From Lautropia sp. SCN 69-89 (GTDB lineage: Bacteria; Pseudomonadota; Gammaproteobacteria; Burkholderiales; Burkholderiaceae_E), in the NCBI GenBank assembly GCA_001724855.1, contig MEED01000014.1, positions 62,001 to 126,000 of the forward strand: DNA of 64,000 nucleotides. The letters run 5' to 3'. Below the pieces are notes generated by a model. The model was given only the letters and a program-made list of their open reading frames with translations, was not told the origin of the DNA and did no database searches. Below are positions 1 through 9,180 of the stretch, in pieces; the first letter of the stretch is position 1; each line of letters begins with the position of its first letter. The position numbers were made by a program, and so were the translations under genes.

Positions 1-769
1 CGTTGAACTCGAGGTAGCCGCGGTCGAGGTAGAACGAGCGCAGCGTTTCGAGGTCGCCGGCGAGCTTCTCGCGCGCGTACTGGTCGGCCTTCGAATACCA
101 GGTGAACCATGTGGGCGTGGACAGGGCCATCTCGTCGAGCAGGCGCTTGGTACTGAACGCCTTGTTGCCGACGAAGCGGATCGCCGTGATCTTCGCGGTC
201 TCGCCCTCCTCGATCGCAATCGAGATGCCGACGCGATTGCGCTCGAGCGGCGTGACCGTGGAAGTGATGCGCGCGGCATAGCGACCGCGCGACAGGTATT
301 GCCGCTTGATCTCCTGTTCGGCGCGCTCGAGCGTGGCACGATCGAAGATGCGCGACTCGGCGAGCCCCTGCTCGCGCAGCACGCGCTTGAGCGTGTCGGT
401 GTCGAATTCCTTCGCGCCGGTGATCTCGACCGACGCGATCGCGGGCCGCTCCTCGACGTAGACCACGAGGACGTCGCCCTCGGCTTCGATGCGCACGTCG
501 CGGTAGAAGCCGGTGGCGAACAGCGCCTTGACCGCCTCGCTGGCCTTCTCGTCGGTGATGCGGTCGCCCACGCGCACCGGCAGGTAGCTGAACACGGTGC
601 CCGGTTCGGTACGCTGCACTCCCTCGACGCGGATGTCGCGAACCACGAAGGGCTCGAAGGCGAGAGCGGGTCCGCTGGCGGCCGCGCAGGCCAGGGCGGT
701 GGCGAATACGACCAGCGCAACGCGCGCCGATCCCGGTTTGCGCCCCGGTCGGCGTCGGTCGAATGCCAT
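1..769 (-). CDS. bamA: Outer membrane protein assembly factor BamA, N-terminal part (runs off the left edge)
   Basis: BamA is the beta-barrel core of the BAM complex, which folds and inserts outer-membrane proteins. The visible part is an Arg-rich start, a hydrophobic signal peptide ending ASGPALA (about residue 36), and then POTRA repeats. FEPFVVRDIRVEGVQRTEPG opens POTRA1 and a second repeat starts near ASVEITGAKEF. The C-terminal barrel lies beyond base 1. The ATG at 769 is three bases from the rseP stop, so the two are probably co-transcribed with the genes upstream. In Betaproteobacteria the order rseP-bamA-skp-lpxD is usual. Family assignment is secure; only about 256 codons are present. 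Confidence 0.93.
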   Translation of the reverse strand, partial: MAFDRRRPGRKPGSARVALVVFATALACAAASGPALAFEPFVVRDIRVEGVQRTEPGTVFSYLPVRVGDRITDEKASEAVKALFATGFYRDVRIEAEGDVLVVYVEERPAIASVEITGAKEFDTDTLKRVLREQGLAESRIFDRATLERAEQEIKRQYLSRGRYAARITSTVTPLERNRVGISIAIEEGETAKITAIRFVGNKAFSTKRLLDEMALSTPTWFTWYSKADQYAREKLAGDLETLRSFYLDRGYLEFN

Positions 770-772
770 GCG

Positions 773-2134
773 TCAGGAACCGATCAGGCGGGTGATGTCG
801 TTGAACAGGGCCAACGCCATCATCATCATGATGATCGCCAGGCCGGCTTTTTGTGTGATCACCACGAAGCGCTCCGACAGTGGCCTGCCGCGCGCCGCTT
901 CGAGCGCGTAATATACCAAATGCCCCCCGTCGAGCACGGGGATCGGCAGCAGGTTCAGCACGCCGAGGCTGATGCTGATCAGCGCCAGGAAGCTCATGTA
1001 TGCGAGCCATCCCACGCGCACCGATTGCCCCGCCAAGTCGGCGATCGTCACGGGCCCGCTCAGGTTGCGCAGCGACAGTTCGCCCATCAGCATCTTGCCG
1101 AGCATGCGCAGCGAGAACACCGACATGTCCCAGGTCTGGCGCACACCCTGCCCCAGCGATTCGAGCGCGCCGTAGCGCACCGTCTGCATCAGCAGGCGAT
1201 CCTGCAGCCCCGCGCCGATGCGGCCGATCGGCGCGGCGCCTTCGCCGCCGGGTGCGGCCACGACGTCGGGCGTCACCGCGAGCGTGAGCTGGTCGCGCCC
1301 GCGCTGCACCGTGAACGACAGCGGCTTGCCGGCACTCGCCTTCACCCGCTCGATCACGTCGGACGCGCGGCGCACCGGCCTGTCGCCCACCGACAGCAGT
1401 TCGTCGCCCGCGAGCAGCCCGTCGCGCTCCGCAGCCGCGCCGCTCACGAGGTTGCCGATCACCACCTTGCCCGGCGCCAGCCGCAGGCCGAGCGTGCCGA
1501 GGAAGTCGCGCTCGGCTTCGTCGGGCGGCAGACCTCGCGTGTCGATGCGCACCTGGATCGTGCCGCCCTGCCGCTGCACTGCCAGCACGCCGTCGCGCCG
1601 CTCGATCACCGGCTCGAGCATCTGGAGCCGCACGTCGTTCCAGGAGCGCACCGCATCGCCGTCGACTGCGAGAATGCGGTCGCCCTCGTGCAGTTGCGCG
1701 GCTGCGGCCGGCGTGCCGGCAACCGGCTGGTCGATCACCGGCGCGGGCTCCTCGGTGCCGATCCAGCCCATTGCCGCATACAGCACGATCGCCAGCAGGA
1801 AATTGGCCAGTGGCCCGGCCACCACGATCGCCGAGCGCTGTGCGAGCGTCTTGCGCGTGAACGCGCGCGGCAACTCGTGCGGGGCGATCGGCCCGCTGGC
1901 CGCGTCGCGCTCGTCGAGCATGCGCACGTATCCGCCCAGCGGGACCGCCGCGATCGTCCACTCCGTGCGATCGCGACCCACGCGCCAGGACAGCAGCGGC
2001 TTGCCGAAGCCGATCGAAAAGCGCAGCACCTTGACGTCGCACCAGCGCGCGACCAGGTAATGGCCGAGCTCGTGCACGAAGATGAGCAGCGTGAGCGCCG
2101 CGAGGAACGCGACCAGTGTCTGCAGCCCGTTCAT
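773..2134 (-). CDS. rseP: Site-2 zinc metalloprotease RseP
   Basis: This inner-membrane protease (453 aa) cleaves anti-sigma factor RseA inside the membrane and also clears signal-peptide remnants. The zinc motif HELGH sits at residues 21-25 in the first membrane helix. Two PDZ domains follow (about residues 120-200 and 215-300), then C-terminal membrane helices containing [12 protein letters not shown], the second metal-binding region. The start ATG overlaps the dxr stop as ATGA, which implies translational coupling with dxr. Length and domain order are normal for the family. Confidence 0.95.
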   Translation of the reverse strand: MNGLQTLVAFLAALTLLIFVHELGHYLVARWCDVKVLRFSIGFGKPLLSWRVGRDRTEWTIAAVPLGGYVRMLDERDAASGPIAPHELPRAFTRKTLAQRSAIVVAGPLANFLLAIVLYAAMGWIGTEEPAPVIDQPVAGTPAAAAQLHEGDRILAVDGDAVRSWNDVRLQMLEPVIERRDGVLAVQRQGGTIQVRIDTRGLPPDEAERDFLGTLGLRLAPGKVVIGNLVSGAAAERDGLLAGDELLSVGDRPVRRASDVIERVKASAGKPLSFTVQRGRDQLTLAVTPDVVAAPGGEGAAPIGRIGAGLQDRLLMQTVRYGALESLGQGVRQTWDMSVFSLRMLGKMLMGELSLRNLSGPVTIADLAGQSVRVGWLAYMSFLALISISLGVLNLLPIPVLDGGHLVYYALEAARGRPLSERFVVITQKAGLAIIMMMMALALFNDITRLIGS

Positions 2135-3327
2135 GCCGCGCGCCTCGCCAGCTGGCCGCGGGCGTACGAGCGCGCCTCGCGGTCGATGTCGAGCACCTCG
2201 TCCACGTCGGCGCCCGCCGCGCGCGAGCCCGACGCCGCCAGAGCCGCCTCGGCGAGCGCCGCGATGCCCGGGAAGCGCAACTCGCCGGCAAGGAAGGCGG
2301 CGACCGCCACCTCGTTGGCCGCATTGAGCACGCACGGTGCGGCCCCGCCCGCACGCAGCGCCTCGCGCGCGAGCCGCAGGCACGGGAAGCGTTGCAGGTC
2401 GGGCACCTCGAACTCGAGGCTGCCCACCGCCGACAGGCTGAGCGGCGCGACGCCGCTGTCGATGCGCTCGGGATGCGCGAGCGCGTGCGCGATCGGCGTG
2501 CGCATGTCGGGATTGCCGAGCTGGGCGAGCATCGAGCCGTCTTCGTATTCGACCATCGAGTGGACGATGCTCTGCGGGTGCACCAGCACGTCGAGCCGGG
2601 CCTCCGGCAGGCCGAACAGGTACGACGCCTCGATCAGTTCGAGCCCCTTGTTCATCATCGTCGCCGAGTCGACCGAGATCTTGCGGCCCATCGACCATTT
2701 CGGGTGGGCGCAGGCCTGATCGGGAGTGGCCTGCATCATTTCGGCGGGGCTCGCGCGCCGGAACGGCCCGCCCGAAGCGGTGAGCACGATGCGCCGCACG
2801 CCGGGGGCCGCGGCGCCGGTACGCTGGCCCGCCGGCAGGCACTGGAAGATCGCGTTGTGCTCGCTGTCGATCGGCAGCACGGTGGCGCCGCCCTCGCGGC
2901 ATGCGCGCAGGAACACCTCGCCCGCCATCACCAGCGATTCCTTGTTGGCCAGCAGGATCCGCTTGCCGGCGCGCGCCGCCGCAATCGCCGGCGTGAGACC
3001 GGCGGCGCCGACGATCGCAGCCATGACCGTGTCGACCTGCGGATGCGCCGCGACTTCGGCCAGCGCCGCCTCGCCCCAGAGCACTTCGGTGGCGCAGCCG
3101 GCGGCCGCGAGCTGCGCGCGTGCGGCTGCGGCGGCTGCGGCGTCGCCGAGCACCGCACAGGCTGGCCGGTGGCGCTGGCACAGCGCGACCAGCGCGTCGA
3201 CCTGCCGGTGCGCCGACAGCGCGAACACGCGATAGCGCCCAGGATGCCGGGCGACGACGTCGAGCGTGCTCAGGCCGATCGAACCGGTGGCCCCGAGGAT
3301 CGTGAGCGTGCGTACGGCGGGCTGCAT
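2131..3327 (-). CDS. dxr: 1-deoxy-D-xylulose 5-phosphate reductoisomerase
   Basis: This cytoplasmic enzyme (398 aa) converts DXP to 2-C-methyl-D-erythritol 4-phosphate with NADPH and is the committed step of the MEP isoprenoid pathway. The NADPH-binding loop GATGSIG is at residues 12-18. [10 protein letters not shown] and the metal/substrate segment [10 protein letters not shown] are both intact. It overlaps rseP by four bases and lies seven bases from cdsA. Together with uppS three genes away, it shows that this cluster supplies the isoprenoid for undecaprenyl phosphate. Confidence 0.96.
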   Translation of the reverse strand: MQPAVRTLTILGATGSIGLSTLDVVARHPGRYRVFALSAHRQVDALVALCQRHRPACAVLGDAAAAAAARAQLAAAGCATEVLWGEAALAEVAAHPQVDTVMAAIVGAAGLTPAIAAARAGKRILLANKESLVMAGEVFLRACREGGATVLPIDSEHNAIFQCLPAGQRTGAAAPGVRRIVLTASGGPFRRASPAEMMQATPDQACAHPKWSMGRKISVDSATMMNKGLELIEASYLFGLPEARLDVLVHPQSIVHSMVEYEDGSMLAQLGNPDMRTPIAHALAHPERIDSGVAPLSLSAVGSLEFEVPDLQRFPCLRLAREALRAGGAAPCVLNAANEVAVAAFLAGELRFPGIAALAEAALAASGSRAAGADVDEVLDIDREARSYARGQLARRAA

Positions 3328-3334
3328 CCGGGGA

Positions 3335-4156
3335 TTATCCCAGCAGGCGATGCAGCAGCATCGCCGCCGGCATGGTCGGGATCATCGCATCGATGCGATC
3401 GAGCACGCCGCCGTGGCCCGGCAGCAGCGTGCCGCTGTCCTTCATGCCGGCCTGGCGCTTGAGCAGCGACTCGTGCAGGTCGCCGACGATCGACAGCGCG
3501 GCCAGGCCCACCAGCGCCAGCACCGCCGCCGGCGCCGGCCAGTGCGCCAGCAGTTGCGCCGGTAATCCCTGCGACAACGCCGGCACCGAAGCCGCCGCCA
3601 GCCCGAGCAGGGCCACCGCCACGAAGCCGCCGACCGCCCCTTCCCAGCTCTTTCCCGGACTGATCGACGGCGCGAGCTTGCGCCGGCCGAACGCGCGGCC
3701 TGCGAAATAGGCCGCGATGTCGGCCACCCAGACGATCGCCATCGCCACCAGCAGCGCCACCGGCCCGATGTCGCGCAAGGCCAGCAGCGCGACCCAGCAG
3801 GCGAGCAGCAGCGCAGCCGCCAGCGGCCAACCGCCGCCGCGCGCGTCGTGGCGCCGCAGCCGCAGCGGGCCGAGGACGACCCACAGCACGGTGGCTGCGG
3901 CGCAGGTCGCCGGCACGAGCCAGGTCGGCCAGCCGCCGCGCTCGTGCCAGGCAAGCAGCACGGCGCCGATGGCCGCAAGCGTGGCTGCCGCCAGGGCCGC
4001 CGCGCGGCGATGCCCGAGCAGCCGGCTCCATTCGTAGGCGGCCGCCGCGAGGAAGACGAGAGTGATCGCGCCCCAGATCCAGGCCGCGGACGCGAAGATC
4101 GCCGGCAGCAGCAGCGCCAGCAGGACCAGGGCGGTGACGACGCGCTTGCCGAGCAT
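3335..4156 (-). CDS. cdsA: Phosphatidate cytidylyltransferase
   Basis: CdsA (273 aa) makes CDP-diacylglycerol from phosphatidic acid and CTP, the precursor of the major phospholipids. It is an integral inner-membrane enzyme. The sequence is a series of hydrophobic helices, starting with a segment at residues 6-26. The family signature near the C terminus is complete: [13 protein letters not shown] followed by [16 protein letters not shown]. It lies seven bases downstream-facing from dxr and about 20 bases from uppS on the same strand. Confidence 0.95.
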   Translation of the reverse strand: MLGKRVVTALVLLALLLPAIFASAAWIWGAITLVFLAAAAYEWSRLLGHRRAAALAAATLAAIGAVLLAWHERGGWPTWLVPATCAAATVLWVVLGPLRLRRHDARGGGWPLAAALLLACWVALLALRDIGPVALLVAMAIVWVADIAAYFAGRAFGRRKLAPSISPGKSWEGAVGGFVAVALLGLAAASVPALSQGLPAQLLAHWPAPAAVLALVGLAALSIVGDLHESLLKRQAGMKDSGTLLPGHGGVLDRIDAMIPTMPAAMLLHRLLG

Positions 4157-4177
4157 CGGCGGTGCTTCGGAACGTGC

Positions 4178-4951
4178 TCAGCCCGAGGCCGCGGCGGCCG
4201 CGACCTGCGCGCTGGTTCGTCCGAAGCGCCGCTCGCGCGTCGCGTAGGACTCGATGGCCCGGTCGAGGGCGGCGGCGTCGAAGTCGGGCCACCAGGCGTC
4301 GGTAAAGTACAGCTCGGTGTAGGCGAGCTGCCAGAGCAGGAAATTGCTGATCCGCTGCTCGCCGCCGGTGCGGATGAACAGGTCGGGCTCGGGCGCGTAA
4401 GCCATCGCCAGGTGCTTCGCGAGCGCCTGTTCGGCGAACAGTTCGGGGTGGCGCGCCAGCTCGGGCTGCTCGCGCAGCGCCGCCTGCACCGCCTGCAGGA
4501 TGTCCCAGCGTCCGCCATAGTTGGCCGCGATCGTCAGGGTCATGCGCTCGTTGCCGGCGGTGCGCGCTTCGGCCTGGGTGATCAGGTCGCGCAGGCGCTG
4601 CTCGAACGCCGAGAGTTCGCCCACCACCCGCAGCCGGATGCCGTTCTTCTGCAGCTGCGTCACCTCGCGCTCGAGCGCCGAGATGAACAGGCGCATCAGC
4701 ACCGAGACTTCCTCTGCCGGCCGGCGCCAGTTCTCGGAGCTGAAGGCGAACAGCGTCAGGTACTCGACGCCGCGGCGCGCGCAGGCCTCGACGGTGGCGC
4801 GCACGGCCTCCACGCCCTTCGCATGCCCGGCCACGCGCGGCAGGCGCCGCTGCGTGGCCCAGCGGCCGTTGCCGTCCATGATGATCGCGACATGGCGCGG
4901 GACTGCCCGATACCCGGGAACCGCCACGGTGGTGCTGGTGAAGGTGGACAT
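4178..4951 (-). CDS. uppS: Undecaprenyl diphosphate synthase (cis-prenyltransferase)
   Basis: UppS (257 aa) adds eight isopentenyl units in cis to farnesyl diphosphate, giving the C55 carrier for peptidoglycan and O-antigen synthesis. The catalytic motif [13 protein letters not shown] is near residues 20-32. The C-terminal signature [15 protein letters not shown] and the motif [16 protein letters not shown] are intact. Downstream cdsA and dxr make this a lipid-precursor operon. The N terminus has a few extra residues before the conserved core, and the assigned ATG is the plausible start. Confidence 0.95.
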   Translation of the reverse strand: MSTFTSTTVAVPGYRAVPRHVAIIMDGNGRWATQRRLPRVAGHAKGVEAVRATVEACARRGVEYLTLFAFSSENWRRPAEEVSVLMRLFISALEREVTQLQKNGIRLRVVGELSAFEQRLRDLITQAEARTAGNERMTLTIAANYGGRWDILQAVQAALREQPELARHPELFAEQALAKHLAMAYAPEPDLFIRTGGEQRISNFLLWQLAYTELYFTDAWWPDFDAAALDRAIESYATRERRFGRTSAQVAAAAASG

Positions 4952-4990
4952 CGGCGTGTGGATATCGATCGCAGCGCGCGATGCGCGGCG

Positions 4991-5543
4991 CTAGACGGTC
5001 ATGATCTCCTGTTCCTTGACCGCGAGCATCTTGTCGATCTCCACCACGAAGCGGTCGGTGAGCTTCTGCACCTCTTCCTGGGCGCGCCGCTCGTCGTCCT
5101 CGGAGATCTCCTTGTCCTTGAGCAGCTTCTTCAGGTGCTCGTTGGCGTCGCGGCGCAGGTTGCGCACCGCCACCTTGGCCTGCTCGCCTTCGTGCTTGAC
5201 CACCTTGGCGCCGGCGCTCCTCGGACAGCGGCGGCATCGGCACGCGGATCAGGTCGCCGCTGGTGGCCGGATTCAGGCCGAGATCGGATTCGCGGATCGC
5301 CTTGTCGACGACCTGCACCATCTTCTTCTCCCAGGGTTGCACCGCGATCGTCCGCGCGTCCTGGACGGTGACGTTGGCCACCTGGCCGATCGGCACCATG
5401 CTGCCGTAGTAGTCGACGTGGATGTGGTCGAGCAGCCCGGCGTGCGCCCGCCCGGTGCGGATCTTGGCCAGCCCCGCCCGGAGCGATTCGATCGATTTCT
5501 GCATCTTCTGCTCGGCCGACTTGCGGACCTCGGCGATGCTCAT
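4991..5543 (-). pseudogene. frr: Ribosome recycling factor, frameshifted by an apparent 8-base deletion
   Basis: Frr splits post-termination ribosomes together with EF-G and is essential in bacteria. The first part reads [15 protein letters not shown]... through [10 protein letters not shown] (about 110 residues, 5543 to about 5212). The rest reads [20 protein letters not shown]... to KEQEIMTV in a different frame, ending with TAG at 4991-4993. Relatives have three further residues, such as ELT, between ERRR and KVVK. Only one base remains where ten are expected, so eight bases are missing near 5208-5214. Restoring them gives 186 aa, the normal length. Neighbours pyrH and uppS are intact. The likeliest reasons are a consensus error at this GC-rich site or a true lesion. 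Confidence 0.85.
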
Positions 5544-5552
5544 GCTATCTCC

Positions 5553-6314
5553 CTAAACGTGGACGAGCGTGCCCTCGTCGTCGCTGCTCAGCGCGCGGCG
5601 CAGCGCGCCTTCTTCCAGGATCGAGAACACCTTGATCGGCAGCTTCTGGTCGCGGCACAGCGCGAACGCGGTCGCGTCCATCACCTTCAGGTGGCGCGCG
5701 ATCGCCTCGTCGAAGCTGATGCGGCGGAAGCGCTTCGCGTCGGGGTCGGTCATCGGGTCGGCGCTGTAGACGCCGTCGACCTTGGTGGCCTTGAGCACCA
5801 GCTCGACGCCCATTTCCGCCCCGCGCAGCGCCGCCGCGGTGTCGGTGGTGAAGAACGGATTGCCGGTGCCGGCCGCGAAGATGACGACCTTGCCCTCTTC
5901 GAGATAGCGCAGCGCCTTGGGCCGGATGTAGGGCTCGACCACCTGCTCGATCTTCAGCGCCGACTGTACCCGGGCGACCACGTCGCGCTGGCGCAGCGCG
6001 TCCTGCAGCGCAAGCGAGTTCATCACGGTGGCCAGCATGCCCATGTAGTCGGCCGTGGCGCGATCCATGCCGGCCGCGCCGCCGGCGACCCCGCGAAAGA
6101 TGTTGCCGCCGCCGATCACGATCGCCAGTTCGAGCCCCGAGGCGACGACGTCGGCGATCTCGCCGACCATGCGCTCGATGGTGAGGCGGTCGATCCCGTA
6201 GGCCTCCTCGCCCATCAATGCTTCGCCGGAGAGCTTCAGCAGCACGCGGCGATAGGCCAGCGCGGGGGCAGGTGGCGCCACGCTCGCGCGGGCCAGGCTA
6301 TCGTTCGAACTCAC
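5553..6314 (-). CDS. pyrH: UMP kinase
   Basis: PyrH (253 aa) phosphorylates UMP to UDP in pyrimidine nucleotide synthesis. It belongs to the amino-acid kinase fold and is a hexamer regulated by GTP and UTP in this family. [14 protein letters not shown] carries the phosphate-binding Lys and Gly residues, [11 protein letters not shown] is the second glycine-rich loop, and [17 protein letters not shown] forms the UMP site. The start is GTG at 6314, preceded by GGAGG at 6319-6323. The N terminus is about 15 residues longer than usual. It lies between tsf and frr in the standard rpsB-tsf-pyrH-frr order. Confidence 0.95.
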   Translation of the reverse strand: MSSNDSLARASVAPPAPALAYRRVLLKLSGEALMGEEAYGIDRLTIERMVGEIADVVASGLELAIVIGGGNIFRGVAGGAAGMDRATADYMGMLATVMNSLALQDALRQRDVVARVQSALKIEQVVEPYIRPKALRYLEEGKVVIFAAGTGNPFFTTDTAAALRGAEMGVELVLKATKVDGVYSADPMTDPDAKRFRRISFDEAIARHLKVMDATAFALCRDQKLPIKVFSILEEGALRRALSSDDEGTLVHV

Positions 6315-6399
6315 GCACCCTCCTGATCGGCGCGGCCGCGCAAGACTGGACCGGAGCCGCGCCGCCCGGGATTATGGGGCTTTTCCGGAACGAATGCTG

Positions 6400-7287
6400 T
6401 CACCGGGCCGCGGCGGCGGCCTGCGCCGCGACCTCGGCGGCGAAGTCGGTCTGCTTCTTCTCGATGCCCTCGCCGACCACGTACAGCTCGAACCGGGCGA
6501 CCCGGGCGCCGCGCTGCGCGAGCAGCTGCTCGACGGTGAGCTTGTCGTCCTTGACGAAGGGCTGGCCGAGCAGCGTGACCTCCTTCAGGTACTTCTGGAC
6601 CGTGCCCTCGACCATCTTCGCGACGATCTCGGCCGGCTTGCCCGATTCGGCGGCCTTCTGCTGCGCGATCGAGCGCTCGCGCTCGACGTCCTCGGCCGGC
6701 ACGCCGGTCTTCGACAGCGCCTTGGGCTTGCTGGCCGCGACGTGCATCGCGAGGTCTTTCGCCAGCGCCTCGTCGCCGCCGTCGACGTCGATCAGCACGC
6801 CGATCTTCGAGCCGCCGTGCACGTAGCTGGCCAGCCGGCCCTCGGCGGCAACCCGCGCGAAGCGGCGGATGCTCATGTTCTCGCCGATGCGCCCGACCAG
6901 CGCGGTGCGCGTGGACTCGACGGTGCCCTCGCCCATCGGCAGCGACGAGAGCGCGGCCACGTCGGCCGGCGCGGCGCGGGCGACCATCGCGGCCAGGTCG
7001 CGAACGAACGCGAGGAAGTCGTCGTTCTTGGCGACGAAGTCGGTCTCGCAGTTCACCTCGACGATCGCCCCCAGCTTGCGGTCGTCGGCCAGCCAGATGC
7101 CGACCACGCCTTCGGCCGTGACGCGCGCGGCCGCCTTGCTCGCCTTGTTGCCGAGCTTCACGCGCAGGATTTCCTCGGCGCGAGCCATGTCGCCGCCGGC
7201 CTCGGTGAGCGCCTTCTTGCACTCCATCATCGGCGCGTCGGTCTTCTCGCGCAGTTCCTTCACCATGCTCGCGGTGATTTCCGCCAT
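6400..7287 (-). CDS. tsf: Elongation factor Ts
   Basis: EF-Ts (295 aa) is the guanine-nucleotide exchange factor that regenerates EF-Tu-GTP. The N-terminal UBA-like domain contains [19 protein letters not shown]. The core motif [10 protein letters not shown], whose TDFVAKN segment inserts into EF-Tu, is near residues 80-90. The C-terminal module ends in an Ala-rich tail. A Shine-Dalgarno AGGAG stands about seven bases before the ATG. It is co-oriented with rpsB upstream and pyrH downstream. Confidence 0.96.
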   Translation of the reverse strand: MAEITASMVKELREKTDAPMMECKKALTEAGGDMARAEEILRVKLGNKASKAAARVTAEGVVGIWLADDRKLGAIVEVNCETDFVAKNDDFLAFVRDLAAMVARAAPADVAALSSLPMGEGTVESTRTALVGRIGENMSIRRFARVAAEGRLASYVHGGSKIGVLIDVDGGDEALAKDLAMHVAASKPKALSKTGVPAEDVERERSIAQQKAAESGKPAEIVAKMVEGTVQKYLKEVTLLGQPFVKDDKLTVEQLLAQRGARVARFELYVVGEGIEKKQTDFAAEVAAQAAAAAR

Positions 7288-7339
7288 CGCATTGCTCCTG
7301 TGTCGGCCCGTGGCGGGCCGGTCGTTCCCGTGCCGCCGC

Positions 7340-8089
7340 TCAGGCGTCCTCGCCGTCGACCTCGACGAACTCCTCGTCGGCGGTGGCGGCCTTGATCGCT
7401 TCCTGCAGCGAAGCAGCGCGCCCCTCGAGGATCGCGTCGGCCGCGCCGCGCGCGTACAGCCGGATCGCCTTGCCGGAGTCGTCGTTGCCGGGAATGACGT
7501 GGTCGATGCCCTCGGGCGAGTGGTTGCTGTCGACGACGGCCACCACCGGGATGCCCAGCTTGTTGGCCTCGGTAACCGCGATCTTGTGGAAGCCGACGTC
7601 GATCACGAACAGCGCGTCGGGCAGCCCGCCCATTTCCTTGATGCCGCCGAGGCTGGTGTGCAGCTTGTCGAGTTCACGCTGGAACATCAGCGATTCCTTC
7701 TTCGACATGCGCTCGAGACCCCCCTCGGACTGCGTGGCCTCCATGTCCTTCAGTCGCTTGATCGACGACTTGACGGTCTTGAAGTTGGTGAGCATGCCGC
7801 CGAGCCAGCGCTGGTCGACGAAGGGCATGCCGGCGCGTGCCGCTTCCTCGGCGACGATCTCGCGAGCCTGGCGCTTGGTGCCGACGAACAGCACCGTGCC
7901 GCGATTGGCCGCGAGCTGGCGCAGGTACTTCATCGCGTCCTGGTACATGACCAGGGACTTTTCGAGGTTGAAGATGTGGATACGGTTGCGGTGGCCGTAG
8001 ATGTACGGGGCCATCCGCGGGTTCCAGAAGCGCGTCTGGTGGCCGAAATGGACGCCGGCCTCGAGCATTTGCCGCATGGTGACGGACAT
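7340..8089 (-). CDS. rpsB: 30S ribosomal protein S2
   Basis: S2 (249 aa) is a late-assembling 30S protein that holds S1 on the ribosome. The start [18 protein letters not shown] is the universal S2 N terminus, and [14 protein letters not shown] and [11 protein letters not shown] are conserved core segments. The ATG at 8089 is chosen over an upstream in-frame ATG near 8263 because it begins exactly at the family N terminus and has GGAG at about 8096-8099. Transcription runs away from map. About 270 bases separate the two genes, enough for the regulated rpsB leader known in other Proteobacteria, although I could not identify its structure. Confidence 0.95.
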   Translation of the reverse strand: MSVTMRQMLEAGVHFGHQTRFWNPRMAPYIYGHRNRIHIFNLEKSLVMYQDAMKYLRQLAANRGTVLFVGTKRQAREIVAEEAARAGMPFVDQRWLGGMLTNFKTVKSSIKRLKDMEATQSEGGLERMSKKESLMFQRELDKLHTSLGGIKEMGGLPDALFVIDVGFHKIAVTEANKLGIPVVAVVDSNHSPEGIDHVIPGNDDSGKAIRLYARGAADAILEGRAASLQEAIKAATADEEFVEVDGEDA

Positions 8090-8358
8090 GACAAACTCCG
8101 ATCGGGTTGAGCCTGACGCACCGCCTGCGACGCCGCGCCGCGATGCCCGGCACGAACCGGCCGGTTGCGGCGCGCTCTTCGCCACCCCCGATCGCGGTTT
8201 CCACCGGGCGATGCCCGGAACCCGGACGCTGCCCGAAAGACTTGCGCGATCGGCGGCACCCAATTGGGACGGTGCGCGCTATTTTGGCCGGGTGCCACCG
8301 GGCGCGACTGCCGCGCGAAGCTCGCGAAGCGCCGCCCTCATGGGCATTCAGCCAAGCT

Positions 8359-8364
8359 TATAAT
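8359..8364 (+). promoter_or_regulatory. Candidate -10 box of map (leaderless)
   Basis: A perfect TATAAT ends six bases before the map ATG (spacer CATAGC). No Shine-Dalgarno sequence lies between. With normal promoter geometry the first transcribed base would be at or within one base of the A of ATG. No convincing -35 element is seen 16-18 bases upstream, where the sequence is CCCTCA. It is one of six such arrangements in the window. Confidence 0.6.
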
Positions 8365-8370
8365 CATAGC

Positions 8371-9180
8371 ATGTCCATCGTCCTCAAGTCCGCCCCGGAG
8401 ATCGAGGCCATGCGCGTGGCGGGTCGCCTCGCCAGCGAGGTGCTCGACTACATCACCCCGTTCGTGCGCGCCGGTGTCAGCACCGGCGAGATCGATCGGC
8501 TGTGCCACGAATACATGGTCGAGGTGCAGAAGACCGTCCCCGCGCCGCTGAACTACGCCCCCCCGGGCTACCGGCCGTATCCGCGCTCGATCTGCACCTC
8601 GGTGAACCACCAGGTCTGCCACGGCATCCCGGGCGATCGCGTGCTGAAGAACGGCGACATCATGAACATCGACATCACCGTCATCAAGGACGGGTTTCAC
8701 GGCGACACCAGCCGCATGTTCATGATCGGCGAGCCCGCGGTCGGCGCGCGCCGGCTGTGCCAGGTCACCTTCGAGTGCATGTGGATCGGCATCGACCAGG
8801 TGCGCCCGGGCGCGACGATCGGCGACATCGGCTACGCGATCCAGCGGCACGCCGAGAGCCACGGCTACTCGGTGGTGCGCGAGTTCTGCGGGCACGGCAT
8901 CGGCAGGCGCTTCCACGAGGAGCCGCAGGTGCTGCACTACGGCCGCCCGGGCATCGGCGAGCGCCTGGAGCCGGGAATGATCTTCACCATCGAGCCGATG
9001 ATCAACGCCGGCAAGCGCGAGGTGCGCGAGATGGCCGATGGCTGGACGATCGTCACGAAGGACCACAGCCTGTCGGCCCAGTGGGAGCATACGGTGCTGG
9101 TGACCGACTCCGGCCACGAAGTGCTGACCGTCTCGGCCGGCACCCCGGCCCGACCGGAGCCGTTGCGCGCGGTCGCGTGA
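8371..9180 (+). CDS. map: Methionine aminopeptidase type I
   Basis: Map (269 aa) removes the initiator methionine from nascent proteins. The pita-bread fold ligands are visible in order: SICTSVNHQVCHG, DITVIKDGFHGDTS (two metal Asp), FCGHGIGRRFHEEP (His), TIEPMI (Glu) and QWEHTVLVT (Glu). The start MSIVLKSAPEIEAM fits the family. The gene begins directly after a TATAAT box. Its TGA overlaps the GTG start of glnD, so the two are translationally coupled. Divergent rpsB lies on the other side. Confidence 0.96.
   Translation: MSIVLKSAPEIEAMRVAGRLASEVLDYITPFVRAGVSTGEIDRLCHEYMVEVQKTVPAPLNYAPPGYRPYPRSICTSVNHQVCHGIPGDRVLKNGDIMNIDITVIKDGFHGDTSRMFMIGEPAVGARRLCQVTFECMWIGIDQVRPGATIGDIGYAIQRHAESHGYSVVREFCGHGIGRRFHEEPQVLHYGRPGIGERLEPGMIFTIEPMINAGKREVREMADGWTIVTKDHSLSAQWEHTVLVTDSGHEVLTVSAGTPARPEPLRAVA

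Noticed and set aside
299-2719. An 806-codon open frame on the plus strand across bamA, rseP and dxr
   Set aside because: It spans three well-supported genes in antisense, has no recognisable domain, and its composition is that of a shadow frame.
5200-5220. Programmed ribosomal frameshift in frr
   Set aside because: There is no slippery sequence, stop codon or known precedent in frr, and relatives have extra residues at exactly this place. A deletion or sequence error explains it better.
7340-8263. A longer rpsB reading frame starting at 8263
   Set aside because: The extra 58 residues are not conserved in S2, whereas the ATG at 8089 begins the family N terminus and has a good ribosome site.
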